A stretch of 64,000 nt of DNA from JAEUJM01 sp044221555 (GTDB lineage: Bacteria; Actinomycetota; Acidimicrobiia; Acidimicrobiales; DATDAH01): contig JBGAOY010000017.1 of NCBI GenBank assembly GCA_044221555.1, positions 25,934 to 89,933 on the forward strand. The letters are read 5' to 3'. Positions 32,179-41,303 of the stretch are shown here, in pieces. Position numbers and translations under genes: made by a program. The notes beneath the pieces were generated by a model. That model was not told the origin of the DNA. It saw nothing but the letters and a program-made list of their open reading frames with translations, and did not search any database. Within the stretch, counting starts at the first letter, position 1. Every line of letters begins with the position of its first letter.

Positions 32179-33444
32179 TCAGGGCCGTGTTCGTCGGCGC
32201 CGCAGCTGGGCGGTGACCCACTCTTTCCAGAGGTTGTGACCCTTACACCGGGGGCGGAGGTTGGCGATGTCGGTGAGGCCGCCGTCGATCCAGGCGAGGA
32301 GGTGGTCGATCTCGCAGTGGACCGAGCGGATGTCGCAGCCGTCGTCCTCGCAGGTGGGGAAGGCGATGATGGCGGCGTCGCGTTGGCGGCCGACGGCGAA
32401 GCGGCGGCGGTCGCTGTAGTTGAGGGGGATGCCGTTCTCATCGACGGCGAGGACGTCGAACCACCCGGCGATGGAGGCCCAGACGGCTTGTTCGGGGGTG
32501 GCGGGATCCCCGTTGACCCACTCGCAGCGCCGCTGGAGGGGGTACGGGAACTGGGTGGGGTCGCCGCCGCGGAGCTCGGCCAGGATGCGGGCCAGGGCGG
32601 TGAGGTAGGTGTCGTGGTCGCACACGATGGTGGTGCCCACCGACGGTTCGGCGCCGATCCCGGCGTGGGCTTTGGAGGAGCGGGCCATCTCCCGGAGGGC
32701 GTCGTGGCGGCGCTGCCCGGGGGTGCGGGCCAGGTCGAGGGCGGTGGCGGCGTCACCGAGGCGGGATCGGGCTTCGGCCCAGTCCTGGTCGAGGAGGCGT
32801 TGGTAGTGGCGGTCGAGCTCGGCGCGAACCTCGTGGTAGCCGTCACGCGACAGCCACCCGTCGAGGCGGCCTTGGCCTTCGAAGCTCTCGGAGAGGTGCA
32901 CGGTGCGTTCGTCGTCGTGGCGGGCGGCGCGTTCCTCGGCGTCCTCGGGCGCCACGATCGCGGTCCAGATCTTGACCTCGGTGGCGAACCCGTGGAAGGT
33001 GCGGGTGCGGGCGTAGCCGACGAGGAGCTCTTCGTCGCGGGCGAACAGCTCGGCCAGGCGCAGCGAGTTGGCCCTGGCCAGGGTCTCGACGTGGTCGAGG
33101 GAGATGTCGCCGGCCGCGAACGCGGCTTGGGTGTGGGGCATGGCGCGCAGCTTGCGGGCCACCTTCACCAGACGGGCCACCGACTGGTGACGGACCCGGC
33201 ACCGCCGGGCCAGATGATCAGCAGCCGAGAAATCACCGCACGCCTTGTGCTCCTTCGACGCGTCCAACGCCCCCACCGCTTCGATGGTGATCGCGTCGAC
33301 GATCGACCCGGCCTGCACCAACGCCACCGCGTGGTCGCCGTGCACCGACGCCGGCTGGTTGGCCCACACCACGGTGCGGAGCTTCTCGAGGGCCTCGAGG
33401 TAGTTCGACAGTTCAGCGCACACGCAGACCACTCCCAACGACAC
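32179..33444 (-). CDS. DUF222/13E12-type HNH endonuclease protein
   Basis: This 421-residue protein has an N-terminal helical DUF222 region (ALEKLRTVVWANQPASVHGD, SAADHLARRCRVRHQSVARL, GDISLDHVETLARA). The C-terminal HNH fold reads VHCEIDHLLAWIDGGLTDIA, then NLRPRCKGHNLWK. This is the mycobacterial 13E12 repeat family arrangement, often multicopy and probably mobile. The GTG start at 33444 lacks a strong ribosome site; later starts are possible. A perfect SOS box lies 107 bases upstream, so it is probably damage-inducible. The 227-base gap downstream (31952-32178) holds no gene I can support. Confidence 0.88.
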   Translation of the reverse strand: MSLGVVCVCAELSNYLEALEKLRTVVWANQPASVHGDHAVALVQAGSIVDAITIEAVGALDASKEHKACGDFSAADHLARRCRVRHQSVARLVKVARKLRAMPHTQAAFAAGDISLDHVETLARANSLRLAELFARDEELLVGYARTRTFHGFATEVKIWTAIVAPEDAEERAARHDDERTVHLSESFEGQGRLDGWLSRDGYHEVRAELDRHYQRLLDQDWAEARSRLGDAATALDLARTPGQRRHDALREMARSSKAHAGIGAEPSVGTTIVCDHDTYLTALARILAELRGGDPTQFPYPLQRRCEWVNGDPATPEQAVWASIAGWFDVLAVDENGIPLNYSDRRRFAVGRQRDAAIIAFPTCEDDGCDIRSVHCEIDHLLAWIDGGLTDIANLRPRCKGHNLWKEWVTAQLRRRRTRP

Positions 33445-33550
33445 ACCGACGACGACACAGCAAACAACGTGGTGGGGAAGAGGCAGTCAGACCAGCCGGG
33501 CGCACTTCCGAACCCGGTGATCCAGGGCTCGGTGCACTCCTTCAGGACTG

Positions 33551-33564
33551 CGAACTGATGTTCG
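33551..33564. promoter_or_regulatory. LexA (SOS) box
   Basis: CGAACTGATGTTCG matches the Gram-positive and actinobacterial LexA consensus CGAAC-N4-GTTCG perfectly. It lies in the promoter region of the minus-strand HNH/DUF222 gene, next to a TAGGGT hexamer. LexA boxes before 13E12 genes are known in Mycobacterium tuberculosis. Confidence 0.8.
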
Positions 33565-33726
33565 ATACCCTACCCGGGCCCACCCGCCGACGCAAGGACC
33601 AAATCCGAGAAATCGGCCGTCGCCGGATGCGGGGCTTCTCTACGCCGGTCGATCCGCATGGCGATCCGGTCCGCTCCCCCGACCGCAACGACAGCTTCCT
33701 GCCGATGCCCGGCGTCCCCGACCGGC

Positions 33727-34373
33727 TCAGTCGCTCGGCTCCTGTGGGTTCGTGCAGTCGATCGCGTTGGCACCGGTCGCTTCCGCGAGTTCGGCGATCA
33801 CGGGTCCGCTGGACCGAACCTGCCAGTTGTCGAGGGTCGCGTAGTAGACGTAGGAGGAGTCGACGTCGGCCGCCGCGACCTCCGGTGTGACGATCTCGCA
33901 CACGGAGTACGCGTAGACGCCGCCCTCGCTGTCCGAGAGGCGTTCCTGCTCGGACAGGTAGCCGTTGAAGTCGAACCCGCCGTCGTCGTCCCCGCAGGAG
34001 CCGCGGGTCTTCGCCACGACCTCGTTGCTGCCCTCGGTGGGCTCGAACTCGGCAGTGCAGTCCACGATCGGGTCGAGGATCTGCGTGGACAATTCCTCGG
34101 CGGTCGACACACTCGGCACCTCGATCACCGTGGGCGTCGATGTGGCGCCGGGTTCGGCGGCGTCTCCGCCAGACGGGGACGTCTGCGCAGGGCGGTGGCG
34201 CCATCGGTGCCGCCGTCGTCGTTGTTGACCACGATGGACACGACGACGCTCGCGGCGGTGTGCCGTTCGGCAAGGGACCCGCGACCGGGCCACGCTGAAC
34301 CGGCCGGGACCCCGGACTGCCGCTGCGCCGTCCCGGCTCCAGGGCCGCCTCCGGATTGCCGCCGGCCCGCCAT
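33727..34373 (-). pseudogene. Putative secreted or membrane-anchored protein, broken by a one-base frameshift
   Basis: The downstream frame encodes about 140 good residues, from QTSPSGGDAAEPGATS through NGYLSEQERLSDSEGGVYAY to the end, with paired cysteines (IVDCTAEF, RGSCGDDD, VCEIVTP, AIDCTNP). The upstream frame gives RHTAASVVVSIVVNNDDGG and TDGATA. Restoring one C in the CCC run near 34178 joins them as TDGATAPAQTSPSGG, a natural linker. The whole would be a short membrane or signal segment plus an extracellular domain. ATG 34373 is a candidate start but its first 40 residues are odd. No family recognised. Confidence 0.55.
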
Positions 34374-34381
34374 GGCGGCCG

Positions 34382-36013
34382 TCAGGCCCGGCGGGTCACG
34401 AACTTGACGGTGTCCCCATAAGAGGAGTTGCTGTTGGACTTCGCGATCAGCGCCGCGGCGAGGCTGGATCCCGCGGGTGCGCTGGTCCTGACCTTGACCA
34501 CGACCTTCACCGACAAGGTCGCTCCTGTCGCGAGGGTGGGCGTCACGTACGTGCCGGCCACCACCGCAGCGGTCACGTTCGTGGCGCCGACCGTGTAGGT
34601 CACCACGAACCGGGCGTCGGAGGCGGTGCCCGTCAGCCGCAGCACGTCGGGGGCCTGGCTGTCGTTCTGGACCTTGACGGTGTAGGTGACGGACGAGCCG
34701 CGAGGGGCCGACCCGGACCTGGTCTGGTTCAGACCGGTTTCGTTGTAGATGTTGTTGCCGATGAAGGTGCCGCTGCCCTTCTTGATGCGCCCGTCGGGCC
34801 GGGGGACGGCCACGGTGTAGCTGTGGGTGTCGAACGCCGTGTTGGCGGCGTTGTCGGTGGCAGTGACCGTGAAGTCGTGGCTGCCGTAGGTGACGGTGTT
34901 GACGGCGGAACCGTCGGCCACGGTGCCCACGCAGGTGGCGATCCCCGAGCCTCCCACCTCGTCCGCGCACGAGAAGTCCGCGGCGACGGCCTGGTTCCGG
35001 GCATAGACCGCTCCATCGGGCGGGGTGCGCAGATCCACCGTGGGGTCGGTGGTGTCGGTGACGAACCCGAACTTCTGGATGCGGTTGTTGCTGCTGTCAG
35101 CGACGAAGACGTTGCTGTCACCGTCGACGGCCACGCCCTGCGCGTTGCTGAACTGGCCGTTGCCCGACCCGACGCTGCCCCACTTCGTGAGGAACGTGCC
35201 GGTCGACGAGAACTTCTGCACCCGGCGATTGTCACGGTCGACCACGTAGACGTTGCTGTCGTCGTCGACGGCCACCCCCCACGGGTAGTTGAACTGGGCG
35301 TCGCCCGCGCCATAGACCCCCCACTGGGCGAGGTAGGTGCCGGTGGACGAGAACTTCTGGATCCGGTGGTTGTCCGTGTCGGCCACGTAGACGTTGCCGT
35401 CGCCGTCGATGGCCACCCCCCGCGGGTAGTGGAACTGCCCGTTACCGGTTGCGTAGGTGCCCCACTGGGCGAGGTAGGTGCCGGTCGACGAGAACTTCTG
35501 GATCCGGTGGTTGTCGGTGTCGGCCACGTACACGTTGCCGAATCCGTCGACTCCCAACCCCTGGGGGTTCACGAACTGGCCGTTGCCGGTGCCGTAGGAG
35601 CCCCACTTGGCCAGGAACGTGCCGGTCGACGAGAACTTCTGGATCCGGTGGTTGACGGTGTCGACCACGTAGACGTTGCCCGAACCGTCGAACGCCACCC
35701 CCCGCGGGTTGTTGAACTGGCCGTTCCCGCTCCCAGCGGTGCCCCACTGCGTCAGGTAGGTGCCGTTGGCGGTGAACTTCTGGATCCGGTTGTTGTAGGA
35801 GTCGGCGACGTAGACGTTGCCATCACCGTCGACCCCCACCCCGTACGGGAAGCTGAACTGGCTGTTTCCACTCCCGCCGGTCCCCCACTTGGTGACGAAC
35901 GGTGGTGGGGTCTCCGTCGCCCCGACCGGAGCTGCCGCGACGACCCCCAGCATCGACACCAACAACGCGATGACCACCAGGAACACAGCATCGAAGCGGA
36001 GTCTCTTCGTCAT
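34382..36013 (-). CDS. Secreted NHL-repeat (beta-propeller) protein
   Basis: ATG 36013 opens a signal peptide (FLVVIALLVSMLGVVAAAPV). Six NHL repeats of about 47 residues follow to about residue 320, each with NGQF.NP.GVAVDG, NVYVAD and NNRIQKF elements; these make a six-bladed propeller. Next is an Ig-like domain with two cysteines (PTVDLRTPPDGAVYARNQ). The C-terminal domain opens PDGRIKKGSGTFIGNNIYNE; it reappears after the RCC1 protein at 63.4 kb. The 543-residue protein would be extracellular and bind ligand or polymer. The DNA of the repeats is highly similar, for example the segment encoding NHRIQKFSSTGT recurs almost unchanged. Confidence 0.88.
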   Translation of the reverse strand: MTKRLRFDAVFLVVIALLVSMLGVVAAAPVGATETPPPFVTKWGTGGSGNSQFSFPYGVGVDGDGNVYVADSYNNRIQKFTANGTYLTQWGTAGSGNGQFNNPRGVAFDGSGNVYVVDTVNHRIQKFSSTGTFLAKWGSYGTGNGQFVNPQGLGVDGFGNVYVADTDNHRIQKFSSTGTYLAQWGTYATGNGQFHYPRGVAIDGDGNVYVADTDNHRIQKFSSTGTYLAQWGVYGAGDAQFNYPWGVAVDDDSNVYVVDRDNRRVQKFSSTGTFLTKWGSVGSGNGQFSNAQGVAVDGDSNVFVADSSNNRIQKFGFVTDTTDPTVDLRTPPDGAVYARNQAVAADFSCADEVGGSGIATCVGTVADGSAVNTVTYGSHDFTVTATDNAANTAFDTHSYTVAVPRPDGRIKKGSGTFIGNNIYNETGLNQTRSGSAPRGSSVTYTVKVQNDSQAPDVLRLTGTASDARFVVTYTVGATNVTAAVVAGTYVTPTLATGATLSVKVVVKVRTSAPAGSSLAAALIAKSNSNSSYGDTVKFVTRRA

Positions 36014-36072
36014 GATCTCAACGTCGCGCTGACCCGGCCCACACGACAGTGCCGAAGGTCCCCGGCTCGGCA

Positions 36073-36098
36073 GTGTGTAGGCGCCGGCGCCTGCACAC
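36073..36098. promoter_or_regulatory. 26-bp palindrome between the divergent NHL and RCC1 genes
   Basis: GTGTGTAGGCGCC (36073-36085) is followed directly by GGCGCCTGCACAC (36086-36098); 12 of 13 positions pair. It sits 60 bases before the NHL start in a 306-base divergent gap, so it may control the NHL gene or both. The rest of the gap holds the module relic at 36208. Confidence 0.55.
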
Positions 36099-36207
36099 GT
36101 CGGCAACGTCGCTGGTCGCCGAGTCGCTGAGCCGCCGCTCGTCCGCCGCGGGTCAGGGCAGGCCAGGGCAGAGGGGGCCGCCTCTGGGAGATGTTCCCCG
36201 TGGCCAC

Positions 36208-36243
36208 CAGAAGCTGGTCGAGCCGCCGAATTCGGGGCTGTTG
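36208..36243 (-). pseudogene. Relic of the last beta-sandwich module
   Basis: This 36-base stretch equals 38972-39007 at 34 of 36 positions, the part of the DUF11 protein encoding NSPDFGGSTSF. The matching strand and a decayed continuation show it is a leftover of another copy of the shared C-terminal cassette. Confidence 0.7.
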
Positions 36244-36319
36244 CTCGACGGCCACGGGCCGAGGGCACGACGCCCGGACGCCGACGTATCCTCGTGCACG
36301 ACGAACGGGAGGCCCACGA

Positions 36320-38824
36320 ATGGGTCGGCGTGACGAGACGAGCACCAGGGCGCGGGTGGGGATGGGCCTGGCCGCTCTGGTGGCCGTGGTCGCGGTGACG
36401 CCGGTGACGCCGGTGGCCGCCGACGGGAACGAGGCGCCCGGCAACCCGGCGGTGTTCCGGTCGATCTCGGGCGGCTACAACCACACCTGCGCCGTGCTGT
36501 CCACGGGCCAGGTGAAGTGCTGGGGGAACAACAACGCCGGTCGCCTCCTCCAGGGCGACCTCCGCAACCGGGGCGACAACCCGGGTGAGATGGGCCTCGA
36601 GCTCCCCCCGATAAACCTCGGCACCGGCCGCACGGCCACCGCCGCCGTCGCCGGCGGCTACCCGACCTGCGCGATCCTCGACAACGCCACGCTCAAGTGC
36701 TGGGGCGGCAGCAACATCGGCGGGCCCGACATCGGCGACGTGCCCGGCGAGACGGGCGACGGCCTCTCGCCGATCAACCTCGGCCCCGGGCGCACCGCCA
36801 TCGGCGTCGCCGCCGGGTACGGGCACACCTGCGCGCTGCGGGACAACGGCACGGTGTACTGCTGGGGCGACAACCTGTCCGGCGACGTCGGCATCGGCAG
36901 CCCCGGCTACGGCGCCAGCGGCGACGTCGACCTGGGCACGGGGCGCACCGCCACCGCCCTCGCAGCCGGGTACCGACACACCTGCGCGCTGCTCGACAAC
37001 GGTTCGGTGAAGTGCTGGGGCCTCAACGCGTCCGGTCAACTGGGTGTCGGCGATGTCGCCGTGCGCGGCAACGGCCCCGGCCAGATGGGTGACAACCTCC
37101 CCGACGTCAAGCTGGGCACCGGGCGCACCGCCACCGCCATCACCGCCGGCGGCGCCCACAGCTGCGCCCTGCTCGACAACGGCACCGTCAAGTGCTGGGG
37201 CGCGGGAGCCGACGGCCGGTTGGGCCTCGGCGACGCACTGGACCGCGGCGACGCACCCGGCGAGATGGGCGACGCCCTCCCGGCCGTCGACCTCGGCACC
37301 GGCCGCACCGCCACCGGCATCAGCGCGGGCAACGGTCACACGTGCGCCCTGCTCGACAACGGCGCCACCAAGTGCTGGGGCGACAACACCACCGGACAAC
37401 TCGGGCTGGGCGACACCGCCGACCGCGGCGACGGCCTCGGCGAGATGGGCGACAACCTCCCGGCCGTCGACCTCGGCACCGGCCGCACGACCGCTGCGGT
37501 CACCACCGGCTACGAGCACACGTGCGCCATCCTCGATGACACAACGATCAAGTGCTGGGGGGCGAACAACACCGGCCAACTGGGGCTCGGCGACACCCTC
37601 ACCCGCGGCGACGGGCCCGGCGAGATGGGCGACGACCTCCCGGTCACCCAGGTCACCGGCAGCGGCGTCTCCGGCACGGTGACGACCGCGGGCACGGGCG
37701 CAGTGGCATCGTCGGTGTGGGTCGCCGCCCTCGACACCAACGACTTCTCGGTTGCCGCCGGCCGGATCGCCAGCGGCACCGGCGCCTTCGGCATCTCTCT
37801 ACCGCCGGGCAGCTACTACCTGTACCTGCTCGATCCGAACGGGGCGCGCCGCCCGGGCTTCTACGGCCCACCCACCACGGTCACGGTCACCGCCGACCAG
37901 GTGACCGCGGCCAACCCGACGATGACCCTCGCCACCGGATCCGTCACCGGCACGGTCGTCGAGGACAACACCCTCACGCCGATCCCCAACGCGCAGGTCG
38001 TCGCCCTCAACAGCGCCACGGGTAGCCCCGAACTGGCCACCAAAGCCAACGCCTCCGGGCAGTACACGCTGGCGGGCCTGCGGCCCGGCAACCACTTCCT
38101 GGCCTTCATCGATCCCGCCGGGAACCACAGCGTCACCTTCTACCCGCACAACCCCGACGTCCTCAGCGCCACACCCGTCGCCGTCACCGCCGGCGGCACC
38201 ACCACCGCCGACGGATCGCTCCCCGCCCAGGTGGCCACCGGTACCGGTGCGCAGGTGTCGGGCACGATCAGGGACAGCCTCAGCTCCTCGTCGCTGGTCC
38301 CGAACGTCCTGGTCATCGCCCTCCGGGCCAGCGACCTGCGCCTCGCCCGCGTGGCGGTCTCGAACAGCCAGGGCGGCTGGTCCATGCAGCTCGCTGCGGG
38401 AGAGGGCTACAAGCTGGGCTTCGTGGATTCCTCCGGCCACTACCTCATGGAGTGGTACGACAACCAGCCGTCGACCGGCCTCGCCGCCGCCACCACGGTC
38501 ACGGCACCCGCCTCCTCCCGCCGCATCTCGATGGTGCGGGATTTCGGGACGCTCACCGGCCAGGTCACCGACGCCCCGGGCAACGCGGCGCTCGCCGACG
38601 CCTGGGTGTTCGCCATCAACTCGCACGGCGCCACCACCGGCGGCGTCACCGTGGGCAACGGGGGCTACCAGATCCGCAACCTGGCCACCGGCACCTACCG
38701 GGTCGCCGTCATCAACCCGTTCACGGGCGAGGTCGAGTTCTGGCAGGACGCCCCCGACTACGCCGGTGGCACGCCCGTCGCCATCACCAGCGGGGCCACC
38801 ACCACCGTCAGCCCCAACCTGTAA
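36320..38824 (+). CDS. Secreted RCC1-repeat protein with four-module C-terminal cassette
   Basis: The 834 residues start at ATG 36320 (GGGAGG seven bases upstream). A Sec signal ends near VAADGNEAPG. Seven RCC1-type repeats fill residues 45-445. Each has the form HTCALLDNGTVKCWG plus a GDNLPAVDLGTGRTATA linker, with two cysteines per repeat that probably form a disulfide. From residue 447 four carboxypeptidase-regulatory-like beta sandwiches follow, each opening like SGTVTDxGxG and ending near FYGPPTTVTV, TFYPHNPDV, MEWYDNQPS and EFWQDAPDY. No anchor or sortase signal. Function unknown; extracellular ligand or polymer binding is likely. Confidence 0.88.
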   Translation: MGRRDETSTRARVGMGLAALVAVVAVTPVTPVAADGNEAPGNPAVFRSISGGYNHTCAVLSTGQVKCWGNNNAGRLLQGDLRNRGDNPGEMGLELPPINLGTGRTATAAVAGGYPTCAILDNATLKCWGGSNIGGPDIGDVPGETGDGLSPINLGPGRTAIGVAAGYGHTCALRDNGTVYCWGDNLSGDVGIGSPGYGASGDVDLGTGRTATALAAGYRHTCALLDNGSVKCWGLNASGQLGVGDVAVRGNGPGQMGDNLPDVKLGTGRTATAITAGGAHSCALLDNGTVKCWGAGADGRLGLGDALDRGDAPGEMGDALPAVDLGTGRTATGISAGNGHTCALLDNGATKCWGDNTTGQLGLGDTADRGDGLGEMGDNLPAVDLGTGRTTAAVTTGYEHTCAILDDTTIKCWGANNTGQLGLGDTLTRGDGPGEMGDDLPVTQVTGSGVSGTVTTAGTGAVASSVWVAALDTNDFSVAAGRIASGTGAFGISLPPGSYYLYLLDPNGARRPGFYGPPTTVTVTADQVTAANPTMTLATGSVTGTVVEDNTLTPIPNAQVVALNSATGSPELATKANASGQYTLAGLRPGNHFLAFIDPAGNHSVTFYPHNPDVLSATPVAVTAGGTTTADGSLPAQVATGTGAQVSGTIRDSLSSSSLVPNVLVIALRASDLRLARVAVSNSQGGWSMQLAAGEGYKLGFVDSSGHYLMEWYDNQPSTGLAAATTVTAPASSRRISMVRDFGTLTGQVTDAPGNAALADAWVFAINSHGATTGGVTVGNGGYQIRNLATGTYRVAVINPFTGEVEFWQDAPDYAGGTPVAITSGATTTVSPNL

Positions 38825-38849
38825 GAACCAGCGGTCGAAGGCACCGGAC

Positions 38850-38932
38850 GGCGCCCCGCCTGGGTCAGGGGGCGCCCCGCCCGGGTCAGGGGTGGGTCAG
38901 GGCCTGGGTCGGGTAGGGGTCAGGGATGGCTC
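38850..38932. repeat. 21-bp tandem repeat and GGGTCAGGG array between convergent genes
   Basis: GGCGCCCCGCC.GGGTCAGG occurs at 38850 and 38871, followed by several decayed GGGTCAGGG units to about 38932. It fills the gap between the RCC1 and DUF11 genes and enters the latter's last codons. It may help end transcription from both sides. Confidence 0.7.
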
Positions 38933-41154
38933 AGTGCGGCGCTGATGGTGGTGTTGCCACCAGCGGTCACCGAGAAGCTGGTCGAGCCGCCGAAGTCGGG
39001 GCTGTTGTCCCAGTACTCCTGGGTGCGACCGCCCAGCGGGTCGGCGATGGTGGCCCGGTACGTGCCCGCGGGCAGGCCCGACAGCGTGTAGGTGCCGTTC
39101 GGCCCCGTGACCGCGCCGCCGGCGATGCCCTGGTTGTTGATGGCGATCACCCACGCACCCTCGATCGGGGCACCGGAGCCCTGGTCGGTGACGGTGCCGC
39201 TCATGGCGCCCGTGCGACGGTCGAGGGCGGCGTTGGTGGTGGTCGGCGCGGTGACCGACGCCGCCGAGCCGATCCCGTAGAACGGCTGGTTGTCGTGCCA
39301 CTCCATGTCGTGGGTGCCCGTCTGGTCGATGAAGACCAACTTGTAGGCGCCGGCCGACACGTTGAGGTTGTACTGGCCGGATGCGTTGGTGGTGGTGGCG
39401 CGGGCCAGGCTGTAGTCCGCCGCGTGCATGGCGATCACCGACACGTTCGCCAGCGGTGCGCCGGTGCCCTGCTCGGTGACCGTGCCCGTGAGCGACGAGC
39501 CACCCGGATCGAGCGGCTTGGTGGGTAGTGCCCCGTTGGCCATGGTGACGTTCCCGGCGGTGACCGGCACCGGGCTCGAGTTCGGCACGTTGGGCGACGC
39601 CGGCGCGAACTGGGTGACGTGCCCGCCGGTCGGGTCGACCCAGCCCACGAAGTGGTTGCCGGGCTTGAGGTTCGTCAATCCGTACTGGCCGGAGCCGTTG
39701 GCCACGGTGACGATCTCAGGACCGCCGGTCTGGCCGCTCAGCGAGATGGCGAGGGCGTTCGGGATGGGCGTGCCCGAGCCTTGCTCGGTGACCGTGCCCG
39801 CCACCATGCCGCGGGTGGGCGCCAGGGCAGGGTCGGCGTCGGCGGTGTTGCCGGCGGTGACGTTCACCTGCGTCGGCGCCCCGAAGAAGCCGGCGGTGTG
39901 CAGGCCCGCGGGGTCGACCGCGTACACGAAGTAGGACCCCGGCGCGACGTCGGCGTGGTAGTCACCGGACCCGTTGGCGACCGCGGCCCCGGCGATGGAG
40001 AAGTCACCGGTGCGCAGGACCGCGATCCACGCCCCGCCGATGGGAGCCCCCGAACCGGTCGCCGTCACGGTGCCGCCGACGGTCCCGGTGACGGCGGCCG
40101 AGTTCACCGTCACGTTGACGGTGTTCGAGCTCACCGGCGCGGTCTCGTTCGAGTCGGCCGTGGCCGAGTTGGAGAACGTGGGGATGTTGGCCGCCGAGGT
40201 GGTGACCGTGCACTCCCGGGTGGCCGACGCTCCCACCGCGATGGTGCCGACCGAACCGGAGCACCCGGGGGCGTTGGGGTCGTTCACCGAGACCCCGGTG
40301 AGCGCCATGTTCCCGGTGTTGGTGACGGTGACGTCGAGGTGTATCGGTTGGCCCGCGTTGACCGAGCTCTCGTCGGCCGTGGCGGCGACGGTCATGGCCG
40401 GGCTGCCGATGAGGGTCGACACGACGGTCTGGTTGGGGTTGTCGGGGATGCAGGGGGTGTTGACGTCGTTCCAGTTGATGTTGATGAGCACGATGATGAA
40501 CTTCTTGTAGAAGATCTTGGCGTTGATGCTCGGTGGCTTCCAGTCGATCGTGCTCCCTGCTGCACCGTTGACCGTGCCGTCGACGTCCACGCTGGGGATG
40601 ATGGTGATCGGCACCCAGGTGCCGTTGGTCTCCTGCACCTCGATGGTCGTCGGCGTGACGTCGGCGTTCACCCGGATGCGGCCGTTGGTGTCGTTGACCA
40701 CGTTGTAGGCCGACTTGATCTGGATCACGATGTTCGACCCGACGCGCGACACGCTGGCCCACGAGGGGTCGGGGCTGAGGCTCACGGTCACGCTGTTGGG
40801 ATCGAGGCCGGCGGGGATCGGCTGGGTGATGTCGATCTGGCGGATGTAGACGTAGCCCAGCGGGAAGCCGAGGTCGGGGAGGTCGCCGGTGAGGTCGGGG
40901 AAGGGGACGTCGAGGTCGTAGTGCATGGTGGCCCCCGGCGCGACCGGGTCGGGGGTGTCGTTGATGGAGATGTCGTTGTTGAGCGGCACCGTGTCGGGGA
41001 TGAGGCTGGCCGCCACACCGCCCTGCGCGGCAGGGAGGTCACACGTGAACGGCACCGCCGTGGTGTCGGCGCCCGCCGGGCCCGGCGGCGTCACCGCGGT
41101 CAGCACCGTCAGCACCATGGTGGCCGCGACTACGCCTGCGATCATCCGCCGCAT
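38920..41154 (-). CDS. Secreted DUF11-type protein with the same four-module cassette
   Basis: The 744 residues begin with a signal peptide (MRRMIAGVVAATMVLTVLTA). Residues 30-245 are a beta-rich head (VPFTCDLPAAQGGVAAS, PGATMHYDLDVPFPDLTGDL) that I do not recognise with certainty. It resembles lipid-binding-type domains of actinobacterial exported proteins. A DUF11 repeat follows (SVNAGQPIHLDVTVTNTGNM). From about 355 the four modules appear in the same order as in the two RCC1 proteins: GGAWIAVLRTGDFSIAG, PNALAISLSGQTGG, ANVSVIAMHAADYSLAR and EGAWVIAINNQG. No anchor is seen. Shared cassettes imply a common surface target or export context. Confidence 0.85.
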   Translation of the reverse strand: MRRMIAGVVAATMVLTVLTAVTPPGPAGADTTAVPFTCDLPAAQGGVAASLIPDTVPLNNDISINDTPDPVAPGATMHYDLDVPFPDLTGDLPDLGFPLGYVYIRQIDITQPIPAGLDPNSVTVSLSPDPSWASVSRVGSNIVIQIKSAYNVVNDTNGRIRVNADVTPTTIEVQETNGTWVPITIIPSVDVDGTVNGAAGSTIDWKPPSINAKIFYKKFIIVLININWNDVNTPCIPDNPNQTVVSTLIGSPAMTVAATADESSVNAGQPIHLDVTVTNTGNMALTGVSVNDPNAPGCSGSVGTIAVGASATRECTVTTSAANIPTFSNSATADSNETAPVSSNTVNVTVNSAAVTGTVGGTVTATGSGAPIGGAWIAVLRTGDFSIAGAAVANGSGDYHADVAPGSYFVYAVDPAGLHTAGFFGAPTQVNVTAGNTADADPALAPTRGMVAGTVTEQGSGTPIPNALAISLSGQTGGPEIVTVANGSGQYGLTNLKPGNHFVGWVDPTGGHVTQFAPASPNVPNSSPVPVTAGNVTMANGALPTKPLDPGGSSLTGTVTEQGTGAPLANVSVIAMHAADYSLARATTTNASGQYNLNVSAGAYKLVFIDQTGTHDMEWHDNQPFYGIGSAASVTAPTTTNAALDRRTGAMSGTVTDQGSGAPIEGAWVIAINNQGIAGGAVTGPNGTYTLSGLPAGTYRATIADPLGGRTQEYWDNSPDFGGSTSFSVTAGGNTTISAALSHP

Positions 41155-41303
41155 GTGAATCCCCCCAGGACCCTCGCCTCGTTCGACGCATCGACGCTAC
41201 CCGGCCGTCCCCGTCGAGGCGAGATTCCCGGAGCACCCGGCCGTCGGTCGAGTCCCGCCACCGTGCCCACGGGCCGCACCTTCGGCTCAGGCCCCTCGCC
41301 GGC

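Noticed and set aside
35060..35880. Regular ~141-base repeats considered as a CRISPR or satellite array
   Set aside because: They are in-frame NHL propeller repeats of a secreted protein; no constant repeat with unique spacers.
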